64,000 nt of DNA from Eledone cirrhosa (taxonomy: Eukaryota > Mollusca > Cephalopoda > Octopoda > Eledonidae), in contig OZ024743.1 in the NCBI GenBank assembly GCA_964016885.1, positions 192,327,655 to 192,391,654 on the forward strand, read 5' to 3'. Positions 21,455-32,239 of this stretch are shown here, one piece after another. Position 1 is the first letter of the stretch. The number at the start of each line of letters is the position of its first letter. Position numbers and translations under genes: made by a program. The notes under the pieces are model-generated. The model made no database searches. It was not told the origin of the DNA and saw only the letters and a program-made list of their open reading frames with translations.

Positions 21455-21862
21455 TTTAGCAGCATAGTATATAAATGTTATTGAGACACGAGTAACATAA
21501 TAATGATGTCAACAGCAGAAATTAGAGATGAAATGTATGTTTATTTTTGTTGTAGCACAAATAATGTTTGTTAACTTGTATGGTTGAAGTTACACATAAA
21601 ATGAGGTTACAAAAGGGAATGTGCCATTTTGCCAGGCCCAAGGAAGGCCGGCAGGCCAAAGTGCAAAATCTCACCGTCACATGTTGTACGTGTTGCTGCT
21701 TCGAAGTTCCGGGTGCGAGAGAGAGATTCTTCAAATCTTCGCGGGGAATTTCTACCTCAGGGCGCGTAGGGATACATCCTCTTCTACTGGCGCTGATTGG
21801 CTGAGCTGAGCCAAATCACGCACAGAGAATGTATGTGAGCCCGCGGAATGTAGGTCACTACA
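21455..21862. mobile_element. Unclassified insertion in the Tx-C 3' UTR (solo LTR possible)
   Basis: Compared with the undivided Tx-E 3' UTR (25200-25290), the Tx-C 3' UTR is split inside a (TA)n run by about 400 bases. On the minus strand the insert starts TGTAGTGACCTACATTCCGC near 21862 and contains CAGCTCAGCCAATCAGCGCC; no coding frame is evident. A TGTAG start is compatible with an LTR, but no clear target duplication can be defined because the flanks are (TA)n. Confidence 0.4.
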
Positions 21863-22333
21863 TATATATGTTTCTATGTCCTTTTTTTTCTTTTCTTATA
21901 TAAATAATAAAAATATTTACACGCACAAAACCCACATCGTACCGTCCTGTACCGTCCTGTGCCGTCTGTAATGTTTTTCTTGATGTCAGCCCTTGTACCC
22001 AATAAATAAATCATTATTATTATTATGACCACATGTGTGAAGACGTTACAATTCTGCAGGAGAAAAGGTTCGTAATTTTAAGCTGTTTTAAAGTATCATT
22101 TTTTGTATTTTCTTGTCGATAACGAAGCATAAGATACTCACCTTGTTCCAAGGAAGGGAGACGTCTCAATATTCGTGCTTTAAACCCGAATATTCCGATT
22201 TATTTTTAAAAGCTTCGAAAAGCCCCCCCCCCCCCAAATGGAAATTTTCAACCTTGAAACGGTAAACAACATATAGGTCAAAAGGTCAAAAACAGCCACT
22301 ATATATCTCACCAAGACTACTACTACAACAGAC

Positions 22334-22920
22334 ATGTCTGTCGTCCACTCCACTGAATATAAAAACAAAACACAGGAGTTACCATCACAACCGCTCCCTT
22401 CTGTGATAGTAGCAGTACCATCTCAAAACCACATCACCACCACCACAACAACAACAACCCAGAAAAACAACAACAATAACACCAACAGCCTCAATATAAA
22501 CACTAATAACGGTAGCAACAGCAACAACAAACAAAACAACAAGAACAACAACAGCAACAACGACAGCACCAACATCAAGAACAACGGAGAGTAAAGGTCC
22601 GCATTCCCAGGATCCCACCAGGAATGAACATATGGTGGCTCCTGGGATATGTAATCGAGGAGGAAACAGACACTACCCTCCTAGATATCAAAAAGACACA
22701 GAGAGAAGAAGACTGGTCCGGAATGGATCTGGAGATTCTTCTCCTAATGAAACCAGAGGACATCAACAACATCCCGGATTTTTCCCGCCTGCAGGACGGG
22801 ACAACAATCCAATTAATCACTGAGGGTTGAAGGCTACACTGCTTTGTCTGCGGAGAAGCAACGCATCTGCAAGCCTTTTACCCTCAGCTCAAAAATGCAA
22901 GAATTCGCAAACCTTCTTTG
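22334..22920 (+). pseudogene. Tx-D ORF1 remnant
   Basis: A Thr/Asn-rich leader at 22334-22593 is followed after a stop by RVKVRIPRIPPGM and a segment matching EDWSGMDLEILL in other copies. The zinc knuckle reads CFVCGEATHLQAFY, so the last cysteine is replaced by tyrosine. The globular segment between leader and knuckle is mostly deleted. Confidence 0.75.
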
Positions 22921-23159
22921 TTGCCAACGGCATTGTCAGCACAGAAAGCTGCACCACCACCATCAAAAACAACACCAACAATGACACGGGTAACCCCACC
23001 ATAATAAAAAACAGCCGGACTACCACCAGCACCGAAACCAACCCAAGGGGAAAACGAGGAAAGCTTTCCCACTCCTCCTACCCCTCCAATTATGCATATA
23101 GACAAAACCATAAATGCACACATAGACACAGATACACTCACAGCCACAGACCCTTTGTC

Positions 23160-24640
23160 TTCAGCCCTGTCTTCAGAAGCTGGATCGCTGCAATGCACAG
23201 CGGTACCTGCTCGGTGGTCAAGGTCAATGGCCACCTCTCGGAACCGTTTCGGCTCTCCCGATTGGTCCGTTAAGGGTGCCCTCTCTCTTCCCTTCTATAC
23301 GTATTGACTCTCGAGCCTTTACTGCGGAAGCTGGAGCTGTTGCAGGGCATCCCGCTCGAACCGGGGCGAGGAAAGGTTGTGTCGGCTTATGCGGACGACA
23401 TCACCGTGATGGTGTCGGGCACATCGGAAATCGAGGTGGTCGGCACCTTATTGAAGGAATATGAAAGGTTGACAGGAGCCAAACTTAACCCGGAAAAGTC
23501 GGTGGGTTTGCAGCTCAGCACCTAGAGAGGCAAATCCATGCCATCCAACAGCATCGGGGGCGGGGGGGCTGGATGGATGGACCGGTAAAGTTGCTCAGGT
23601 TTGGTTCGGACCATACCTCCAGGTGGAAAAGAATTGGGACGACGTAACGAGTAGGGTAGTCAGTCTCACCCAAAAATGGGATGCAAGGAAGCTATCACTG
23701 AAAGGTCGCTCAGAGGTGGTGAATGCGTATATCGCGTCCATCATCTACTACCGCCTGACCGTCGTTCCTTGCCCACATCCGTGCCTCGCCAGGTTGGAAC
23801 GACTCCTCTTCAAATTCTTGTGGGGAGGACAAGTCCCGTTGGTGAGGCGATCTATCTGCTACCACCACCCTCTACACGGAGGGCTGGGCATGTCATGGTT
23901 AATGATGCGAAGACATGTGCTGAGGCTGTGACTATTTCCAGATATTCTGCCTAAACGGTGAACAGGAGTGGTCGTCGTTTATCAGATGAGCCTTTCCGCA
24001 GCTCGTTTCTTTGACTGAGCTGTAGTCCTGGGTCAAGAAGAAACCAAGACTGGGTGACTGGCACCTGGAATGTTGCCAGGCACTCATTGCCCTCTACCAA
24101 GCGGGCAATGCGATCGGTGGAACTTCCACTCTTGAGTTCTATAGAGGTGGGAAAGTGCAATGAGAAGCTTTGGGCCTCAACGAAGTCGAACTGACCAGTC
24201 TGTTCCGGAGGACTTTCGAGCCAGGGATGATGGACAATTTCCAGATATCCCTCGCTTGGCAGTGCTACTGGGGGGGTACTGCCAGTTCGGGATAAACTCT
24301 ACAGGCACGGAAGTGCTGTTAGACGGACCTACCAGAGATGCGCACAGAGCGACGAAACCATTCTGCACGCACTTGTCCAATGTCCGTGCATTACTGACTT
24401 GTGGAGTTATGTCGAACAGCTACTGTCACGTGTAGAACGGATCTGGCTATCAGCCAAGTCCATAGTGAAGATCGACCCGCCGCCTTCCTTTGGCCAGGAA
24501 GAGCAGGCAATTTTCCTGTCTGGTGGCAGTTGCGAAAGAGGTTATATGGTGGACCAGATTGAAAGGACTGAAGACAGACACTTTTTCTCTTCAGCCAATC
24601 CCTCATCAAGGTGAGAATGGCCCGTGTGAATGGGCCTACT
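23160..24640 (+). pseudogene. Tx-D ORF2 remnant (RT palm to C-terminal finger)
   Basis: Joined to ORF1 at about 23160, it begins at FRSWIAAMHSGTCSVV. The YADD box is kept (VVSAYADDITVMVSG, about 23385), as are LGMSWLMMRRH and a degraded version of the finger near 24330-24395 (QCAQSDETILHALVQC-like). Several frame changes occur near 23265, 23560, 23930 and 24270. The endonuclease is absent. Confidence 0.85.
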
Positions 24641-24945
24641 CTGACCATGCTCCTATAGGCTAGGTAATTTGAGGAGAGGGGTTCTCTCCCTGGGTGCCCT
24701 AGAAGTGCAGGGTGGTTCAGGATTGGTGGGGTACCTGAGTCACCCCTGAGTCGTCCACCACCCTACAGGGGAATTTATTTTATTATATTTATGCATAGAT
24801 TATTTTATATTTTTATATCTCCATTGTTAAATTAGTCTTGCCATTGTGCACTTTTACTCGACCTTATTGTAAACCCCCACTGTCAGTGTCTCTGTATTGT
24901 ACCCTACATGTCGGCCCTTGTGGCCAATAAATGAAATCATTATTA

Positions 24946-25552
24946 ACTTTTTCAAGTTTCACTTGAAAAGGAAAATTAGTGTGGAGAGGCAAGTGCTGCC
25001 TTCTTGCAAGTTTGTTGAAAGGTGGCTGAAAGTAGCGAGAATGGTCCGAGTGAACGGGACCGCTCTGAATATATGCCTGTAGTTTTAGAAATGGAAAAAT
25101 TGAGAGGGCGCTTGCCCTGGTGGCCAGGGTGGCCGTGGTCTTTTGTGTAGTTTTCGCCACAAGCAACCCTCGGAGGTTTCCCCCCTATTGGGGAATTTTT
25201 TCAATTTTCATTTTTATTGTTTATATATATATATATATATATATATGTTTCTATGTCTTTTTCTTTTTCTTTTCTTATATAAATAATTGTTTCTACGTTA
25301 GGCACAAGGCCAGCAAATACCCAGTGCATTACTGGTACTTTATTTTATCGACCCCGTAAGGATGAAAGGCAAAGTTAACCTCGGCGGGATTTGAACTCAG
25401 AATGGCAAGGGCCGTAACTCTATACGTCAAAGCATGGCGTCCGACCCTCTCCCAAAACTAAATCTTTACACGAACAAAACCCACATCGTGCCGTCCTGTG
25501 CCGCCTGTAATGTTTTTCTTGATGTCAGCCCCTGTGGCCAATAAAGAAATCT
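24946..25552 (+). mobile_element. Tx-E: strongly 5'-truncated Tx1-like LINE
   Basis: Starts at ATTAACTTTTTCAAGTTTCA, whose first bases overlap the ATTATT end of Tx-D. It encodes only the last ~45 codons of ORF2 (24955-25081: INFFKFHLKRKIRVE-like) and a 3' UTR ending CCAATAAAGAAATC. A SINE is inserted in its 3' UTR at 25289-25450. Confidence 0.82.
25289..25450 (-). mobile_element. OR-type SINE inserted in the Tx-E 3' UTR
   Basis: Minus-strand copy with the tail at left (TAATTGTTTCTACGTTAGGC) and the tRNA-like head at right (CATGGCGTCCGACCCTCTCC). The Tx-C 3' UTR lacks it at the same place, which shows it is an insertion. Confidence 0.88.
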
Positions 25553-25789
25553 CTGGGTTCAAATCCCGCCGAGGTTAACTTTGCCTTTCATCCTTATGGA
25601 GTCGATAAAATAAAGTACCAGTCACGCACTGGGTTCGATTTAATCGACTTTCCCCTCCCCCCAAATTACTGGCCTTGTGCCGAAATAAGAAACCATTATT
25701 ATTATTGCCTTTCATCCTTACGGAGTCGATAAAATAAAGTACCAGTAATCCGCTGGGTAATTGCTGGTCTTGTGCCAAAAGTAGAAACA

Positions 25790-25825
<36 letters not shown>
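25553..25825 (+). mobile_element. Two partial OR-type SINEs ending in (ATT)n
   Basis: 25553-25706 starts at the B-box region (GGTTCAAATCCCGCCGAGG) and ends AGAAACCATTATTATTATT. 25707-25825 starts later (GCCTTTCATCCTTACGGAG) and ends AACAATTATTATT with about eleven ATT units. Both are 5'-truncated and each is joined to the previous repeat at ATT. Confidence 0.82.
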
Positions 25826-26005
25826 GACGGTGAATCCACGCACGCTTCTTATCGCCTCCAGTTTTTTTCAACAGTTTACCTCGTTTTCAACCGTTCTAAA
25901 CCTTTTCTAAAGTTTTAAACTTGATAAAAGTTTAGAAGTGACCCACCTAATACAGGGGTTCACTCGTAAATAATATTATTTGAAAAAAAATTAATTTCTT
26001 TCAAC

Positions 26006-28345
26006 ATGGATAACACAAGAAAGAGAGAGAGCGCTGTCAGACATCTCAGAGAGAGGGAGACTTTGTCAACATATCAACAAGACAGCGTTCTAGCGAAGGT
26101 AAATATAAAAGAAAATATTACGAATGAAAAGAGGAACAATTGCATTTTTAATGATATTGTTACAGATTTAAAATTACCAAATATTTCTAACACAAACAAC
26201 ACCAACAATAACACCAACAACAACACCATCAATAACAACAGCAACAACAAAAATAACAACGGTAAGGTCGAGAACGACAATAACAATGACAATAACAACA
26301 GCCACAACAACAATAATAGTAGGAACTGTATCAACAAAAACAACAACAACAGCAACAACAGTACTGTAGCAAGAGTTGCCTCCCTTGTTGTGACGATCAC
26401 ATCACCAGTAGAGTAACGCTCTCTAGACAGGAAGTAGCTGGAGTTACTTCCCGTTGTGGTTACCTTCTTTGTCAATTCCGTCCAGGGACCATATAAAAGG
26501 GACAGCTCAAAGATGTCTCCCTCTCATTTGCCCTTTCGGCTGCTGGCCTTTGGCCAGGCGCGTTCCGCCCCGCCGAGGGTATACTCTCTGGCAACCTGAA
26601 CATGATAATGTAAAGACCTCTCGGTCCCTTGCGCGATGATTTCAAAACGGTAACAAATAACTTTACTTCATTTTTTCATCTACTCTTGACATGTCAACCA
26701 TTCTATTCTACATAACTCAACTATGTTAAATAAACATTGTACATACAACTGAGTCTCCTGTTATATTCATACAATCCAGTATTCTGTTATAGTACCAACG
26801 AAAACATCAACAATGACATCGATACCTGTAACAGCGATCTCAGCAAGACCAGTAGCGGCAGCAATAGTGGTGCCTCTGAAAAAGGGACCACTTCTTTTGA
26901 AGGTGTCGCCCGAAATATCGAAACAGTGTTAGTCACAGAGGAGGAGGTGGCAGTCGCAAGGGCCATGGTGACAAGAAATGCCAATAGAGTTTCCCTGAAA
27001 CCTCCACCCGATTTTTTCAAGGACCAGCAGCTACGGACGGTGACTTACCGCACCGTAAGCAAAATGTCACATCGGGTGGAGAGAGCCACGGAGGCTCAAA
27101 TCCAAAAGGCCTTGGGGTGCGTCTGGGCATGCAAAACCCACATCACCCGAGGCAGAAAGTACGCTACAGTAGACGTACTTTTCGCCACCTCCAAGAAGCG
27201 AAGTCTCACTTTAGGGTTTGCAAAGAGTGAGACTTCAAAGTGACACAGATCTCACACGACGTGCCCATACCTTGGCTGGCCACTTGCTGGAATAGAGGAC
27301 AGGACGACCATGCTGCAAGTAGAGAAAATGTGGAGAGAGAACTGGTCAGGTATAGGCATGCAAATGCTTATACAAACTGACCAGGAGTGTATCGACGCTA
27401 CCCCTGATATCATAGACCTCGAGGAAGAACTCCAACTCCCTATAAGCGTGGAAGGAAGACGGCCAAAATGGTATCTCTGTGGGTCAAAACGTCACCTCAG
27501 GGCCTTTTGCCCGCAGAAGACAGCGAAGAAGAAGGCCCCTCCCCTTCCAATACCTGGTCCGCTGCTACCAAGAGCAGGGCAGGCAACAAACGCAGAAGCC
27601 CCTTCTACAGTGAGTAGGAGGGCAACGTCCGTGGCACCCGTACCAAAGCCACAGACAACTAAAGCAGCAGCATCAGTGGCGGCAACACCAGTAGCTACAT
27701 TTGCAGTAGCTGCACCAGCAACAAAATCGCCGGAGAGGGCTCCACTACCACCACCAACAGCCGTGGAGCACATACCCCTCCCAGACGCCACGGAATCCGA
27801 CAGGGAGTCTGAGGCGGGAGTGAAGTGGCAAACGGTCTGCTACAAAAAACAAAATAACTTCACCCTCCAAAAGCGAAGGCACACAAAGAGTGGTAAAGGC
27901 TGCAAGGAGACTTGCAGCAACACCATCACCATCACCACCACAAGCACCACCGCCAACAACAACCACACCACCACCAGCAACACCAAAAACACCAACAACG
28001 CAAACACAACCAAACACACACACCCAACAGCAACAAAATCACCCCTCCCCCAAAAAATACACAGCCATAAACATGGCAAATAAAGAACTCATACAACATA
28101 TAAAGCAGCACACAGACATCACAGAAAAAAAACTACTACACTCTACCAACACCAAGAACTCTCCCGACAAACATAAGCATCATTGATATCAAAATAGAAC
28201 AATACAAACGTTTAAAACAAAAATTCCCCAACGCAGTTGGAGACTTCAGATGATCGGTTACCAAGAGGATATACACTGACATCCTCTTGGAAACACCCAT
28301 GACCAGCCAAAGGGACGGTTCTACTGTCCCTTCACCACATGATCA
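26006..28345 (+). pseudogene. Tx-F ORF1, split by a probable solo LTR and decayed
   Basis: The frame opens with ATG at 26006 (MDNTRKRESAVRHL) and has an Asn-rich leader. It is interrupted at 26365-26790, resumes at 26800 (NENINNDIDT), and contains VTYRTVSKMSHRVERATEAQ and a knuckle CGSKRHLRAFC in which the first cysteine is preserved (WYLCGSKRH). A deletion/frameshift at about 27195-27245 removes part of the globular segment, and a frame change near 27890 shifts the Pro/Thr-rich tail. It ends near GTTCTACTGTCCCTTCACC. Confidence 0.82.
26365..26790 (+). mobile_element. Probable solo LTR with 5-bp target duplication
   Basis: A 426-bp insertion begins TGTAGCAAGAG, contains a TATA-like CATATAAAAGGG (about 26489) and an AATAAA signal (about 26729), and is flanked by the direct repeat AGTAC (26360-26364 and 26791-26795). 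The Tx-F ORF1 reading resumes across it. The end TTAT is not the usual CA, so LTR identity is likely but not proven. Orientation is taken from TATA then AATAAA. Confidence 0.65.
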
Positions 28346-28387
28346 AGGTAAGTGACTCTTTCTCACTTGCCCCATTTCTCATCCAAC

Positions 28388-31233
28388 ATGGCCGTACTTA
28401 GAATAGGCAGTATAAATACACGTGGCCTGGGGTCATCTTGGAAGCAGGGTCACCTGCTCAACGACCTCAGGTTACTAAACATAGATGTGGTGACCATCCG
28501 TGAGACCAGAATCTCCGAAGAACGAGCCTTGGTACCGATCTTCGGCGGATACGATGTATACGCATCTCCCAGCCGTCCAGGATCGGAGGGAGGGGTTGCC
28601 GTCCTTTTTCGGTGAGGCTTGTCTCGCCATACAGGCCATCTTCCTGGACCCAGAAGGTAAGTCGGTGGTGCTGGACGTGACCGGCAGCGAAGGCAATGCT
28701 TTCAGGTAGCAGCCGTCTACGCCCCAACTGGAGCAAGACGACCAGATTCCTTCAGACGTCTAGAGATCTTTCTTGGAACGTCCTGCTCTTTAGTGTTAGT
28801 GGGCGACTGGAACGGTATCTGGGATGCACGCTGGGATTGTGTGGGGCTAGTGGATAGGGGAGGGGAGTGCAAGAGCCTCACCAACCTGCTCAGACGTTTT
28901 CAACTGTCTGACAGGTATCGACTGGATCACCCGAATGTGCCAATGTGGAGATGGACAAACCGCATCGGGTCATCCAGAGCGTATCTCGATAGGGTATTCT
29001 GCAGAGAACAAGATAAGGCTATTATAAGTTGTCCACAATTTAAAATAGCCGACTACACAGACCAGAAATTTGTGATATGTAAGATCGACATAGGCAGACT
29101 TTATAGACAAGGACCCGGTTACTGGAAGCTGAACGCGTCTTTCCAGGTGCGCAAAGTCAACAACAGGTGGTGATTCGCCCTGAAAAGATCAATTAAAGTA
29201 GAGTCGATTAGGTTTAGCAAAGGAGTAGTGATAGAGGAAAATAGAGTAGCGGGAGAGCTAGTCAGAAAGCTAGAAGAGGCGTTTAGGACAGGCATCGCAA
29301 CCGACGTTCTTGCGGCGAGATTGGCACTCGACCAATTCTTCAACGCAAAACACGAAGGCTGCGTTGTCAGAGCTAGAACGCGTGCTCTGAAACACGAGGG
29401 GACAAAAGCAGTCCAATGGGCCCAGGTGGCAGTGGCGCGACGTGGCAACAAAGTCACTATTCGGTCTTTGTCTGACCAAAACGGGTGCGTGTTGCTCAAA
29501 CCCGAGCAGATGTGTGAGGATTTTCAACAGCACTTTGTTGGACTGTTCGGGAGCAGCGGCGGGCCGGATCGGGGTATGGACTTCAGTGCATACCTCGACG
29601 GACTGCCTCGGCTCTCGACGACCGCAGCACAGTGTTGCGAAAAGCCAATAACAGCCGGTGAAATACAGGAAGCGATGGCTAACTGCACGAGGGGTAAATC
29701 GCCAGATTTGGATGGTCTGCCCTACGAGCTTTATGCATTTATGCCAAACTTGTTCGGTGACATCTTGGCAGACGTCTACTGCAACTGGCAGCAGAACGGG
29801 AGCATTCCCAGTTTTGTGAGCCGGGAAGCGATGGTGCTGCTGAGAAAAGACCCGAACAAGGGGGATGTTATCGATAACTTTAGGCCCATAACCCTGCTAA
29901 ACGCAGAGTTCAAGATTTTGGCCAAAGTGTTAGCAACGAGGTTGGTGCTTGTCGTAGAGGGTCTGGTGGGAGAGGCTCAGACATGCGCCATTTCGGACAG
30001 ATCCATACACGGCAACCTCCACCTCATGCGATACATCGTAGAGAGGGTGGTTAAGGAACCTGGAACGAGTGGGGCCCTGATCAACTTGGATCAATCCAAA
30101 GCATTCGATAGGGTCGACCATCGGTACCTGGCGGCGGTCCTCGAGGCAGCCGGTTTCGGGCCCATTTCAGGGGTTGGATCGCTGCGATGTACAGCGACAT
30201 CTGCTCAGTTGTGAGGGTGAACGGTCACCTGTTGCAGCCGTTCAGCATCATGCGTTCGGTCCGCCAGGGTTGTCCCCTCTCGTCTCTCTTGTACGTATTG
30301 GCTCTCGAGCCGTTACTGAACAAACTGGGGGCGATGAGGGGCGTCCCACGCCAACTAGGATGCGGTAAATCTGAGTCGGATTATGCCGACGACATCACCG
30401 TGGTGACGAGCAGGGTGGCCTCCGTCACCCAGAAATGGGCCGAGAGGAAGCTGTCTCTGAAAGGCCGGGAGGAGGTGGCGAATGCGTACATCGCATCCGT
30501 CATCTGCTACCGCCTCATCTGCTACCGGCCCAACTCTCACCAAAATGGAGCGCCTCCTCTTCCGCTTTTTGTGGAAGCGTCGCGCTCCCATGGTCAGACG
30601 ATCCATCTGCTGTCAGCACCTGTTGCGTGGAGTACTGGGCATGCTATGGCTGATGATGCACAAACATGCACTGAGGCTGCGACATCTCTGGTGCTTCGTT
30701 GACGGTGAACAGGTGTGGTCGCCGTTCGCCAGGCACGTTTTCCCACAGCTCGTCTCCTTGACGGAGCTGCGGTCCTGGGTCAGGAAATGACCAAGGGCTA
30801 GAGCTTGGAAACTGGAATGTCTCCAGGCGCTCACCGCCCTCTGCCAGCTGGGCACCAGTATCGGTGGAACATCCACCTCGGCGTTCTATAAGGACTATTG
30901 GCGGGGAAGAGCAACGACGTTCTCCGAAAGACTCTGGGCGTCGAAGAAGATCAGCTGTTTGCTCTCTTCCGGAGAACTTTCAGCCCAGGGCCTATGGATA
31001 ACTTCCAGAAATCTCTGGCCTGGCAGTGCTACCGGGGAGCGTTTCCGGTTCAAGATAACGTCTACAGGCACGGAAGTGCCGTCAGCCGAGCCTGTCCGAG
31101 ATGCGCACAGAGCGACGAAACCGTCGTTCACGCACTCGTTAAGTGCCCAAGCATTGCTGATTTGTGGAGCTATGTCGAACAGTTGGTGTCGCGTGTAGGA
31201 CCGATCTGGTTATCAACTGAGTCCATTATGTAG
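28388..31233 (+). pseudogene. Tx-F ORF2 remnant
   Basis: Starts MAVLRIGSINTRGLGSSWKQ and keeps an endonuclease core (GDWNGI at about 28803, YTDQKFV in place of YTDHKFV). It is broken by a stop at 28613, a frameshift near 28708, a deletion near 29150 and a stop at 29170. The RT is open at 29228-30170 (FRPITLLNAEFK, LDQSKAFDRVDHRYL), shifts near 30165, and the YADD box is present at about 30379 after which a ~250-bp segment is deleted. The C-terminal finger CPRCAQSDETVVHALVKC is readable at 31096-31149. Confidence 0.86.
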
Positions 31234-31235
31234 CA

Positions 31236-31392
31236 AAAAAAACAACAACAAACCGAACAATGTGCGAGCAACTTAAGGTAAGAAAATCCAAAACCACAGC
31301 GATAAGAGAACTTAAGTTCAACAGCGTGTGGGCAAGCGAAAAGACACGTCTGACCCCAGCGAGTGTAAGTGAGAAAAGGACTGCTAGAGGAT
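31236..31392 (+). repeat. Left arm of a foldback (inverted) repeat
   Basis: Contains AATGTGCGAGCAACTTAAGG and ends AGGACTGCTAG. The same sequence occurs inverted at about 31816-31968 with small gaps (AGTTGCTCGCACATTGCTCG). Confidence 0.8.
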
Positions 31393-31670
31393 CGGTTTGT
31401 TGTTTTTTTCGCTGTTTTCTCTTTTCTTCTCTTTTCCCTTCTATTTTCCTTCCCTCTCTCCTCCGTTTTCCCAATAACTTACCCAGTTATTGAACGCTCT
31501 GGGCGGTAGATATCTTGTCTTTAATGCGTGGAAATATCCGAGACCCCCAGTATACAACTGACGAGGAACCCCCGTTCTTTCTTTCTTCTTATTCTCCCTC
31601 CATTTTAAGCTACCTTAACTAACAACTACACAACCAATCCTATTCTCCATATATTTTATCATGTTTCGCT
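31393..31670 (+). repeat. Direct repeat unit 1 of the foldback element
   Basis: From GGTTTGTTGTTTTTTTCGC through CGGTAGATATCTTG and GGAAATATCCGAGACCCCC to AACCAATCCTATTCTCC. A second copy follows at 31948-32235. Frames through it are only pyrimidine-tract translations. 31671-31815 between the units is pyrimidine-rich with no gene. Confidence 0.8.
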
Positions 31671-31815
31671 GTGACCAGTCTTCTCTCTCCTTCTACCTGC
31701 CTATTTCGTTACTATCTACTCTTACCCCTCTTTCTTCCTCTCCCTTTCTCCCTCTCACTTTCACTCACCCTCTCTTTGCTAGCCACCTCATTGTTTCCCT
31801 CGCCTGACCCGCTAG

Positions 31816-31968
31816 CAGTCCTTTTCTCACTTACACTTGTTTGGGTCAGACGTGTCTTTCGCTCGCCAACAGGCTTTTGAACTTAAGTTCTCTTATCGCT
31901 GTGGTCTTGGATTTTCTTACCTTAAGTTGCTCGCACATTGCTCGGTTTGTTGTTTTTTTCACTGTTTT
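31816..31968 (-). repeat. Right arm of the foldback repeat
   Basis: Inverted relative to 31236-31392, with imperfect identity (for example GTTTGGGTCAGACGTGTCTT against the reverse complement AAAGACACGTCTGACCCC). Confidence 0.8.
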
Positions 31969-32235
31969 CTCTTTTCTTCCCTTTTCCCTTCTATTTTACT
32001 TCCCTCCCTCCTCCGATTTCCCAATAACTTACCAAGTTATTGAACGATCTGAGCGGTAGATATCTTGCCTTTAAAGCGTGGAAATATCCGAGACCCCCAG
32101 TAGACGACTGATGAGGAAAACTCTCCCCCCCCCCCCACCCACCCAACTACGGTTCTTGCTTTCTTCTTATTCTCCCTCCATTTTAAGCTACCTTAACTAG
32201 CAACTACACAGCCAATCCTATTCCCCATTTATATA
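31948..32235 (+). repeat. Direct repeat unit 2 of the foldback element
   Basis: Second copy of 31393-31670, carrying a C-run and CACCC insertion near 32127. It is cut at its right end by the Helitron terminus at 32240. Confidence 0.8.
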
Positions 32236-32239
32236 TATA

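Larger units (their letters stand above)
18370..22011 (+). mobile_element. Tx-C: 5'-truncated Tx1-like LINE
   Basis: Begins inside ORF2 (at the segment matching CKSLTNLLRRFELSDR, about residue 162 of Tx-A ORF2) and continues to a 3' UTR ending CCAATAAATAAATC followed by ATT units at 22011-22025. The 3' UTR is interrupted by an unrelated insertion at about 21455-21862. It belongs to an older subfamily shared with Tx-F. Confidence 0.88.
22026..24945 (+). mobile_element. Tx-D: Tx1-like LINE with large internal deletions
   Basis: Starts just after an ATT run and ends TGTGGCCAATAAATGAAATC followed by ATTATT. Pieces of ORF1 (22334-22920) are joined directly to the middle of ORF2 (about 23160 onward), so roughly 2.5 kb is missing. 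It is of the same broad family but with its own 3' UTR sequence (24640-24938). Confidence 0.85.
25826..31233 (+). mobile_element. Tx-F: old Tx1-like LINE, 3' end lost
   Basis: Begins GACGGTGAATCCACGCACGC immediately after (ATT)n and carries a 5' UTR, ORF1, ORF2, and then stops abruptly at about 31233 without a 3' UTR, where a foldback repeat begins. The ORF1 resembles that of Tx-A rather than that of Tx-B, G and H. Confidence 0.87.

Noticed and set aside
31500..32115. CTGACGAGG and CTGATGAGG words resembling hammerhead cores
   Set aside because: No stem II followed by GAAA is present at the right distance.
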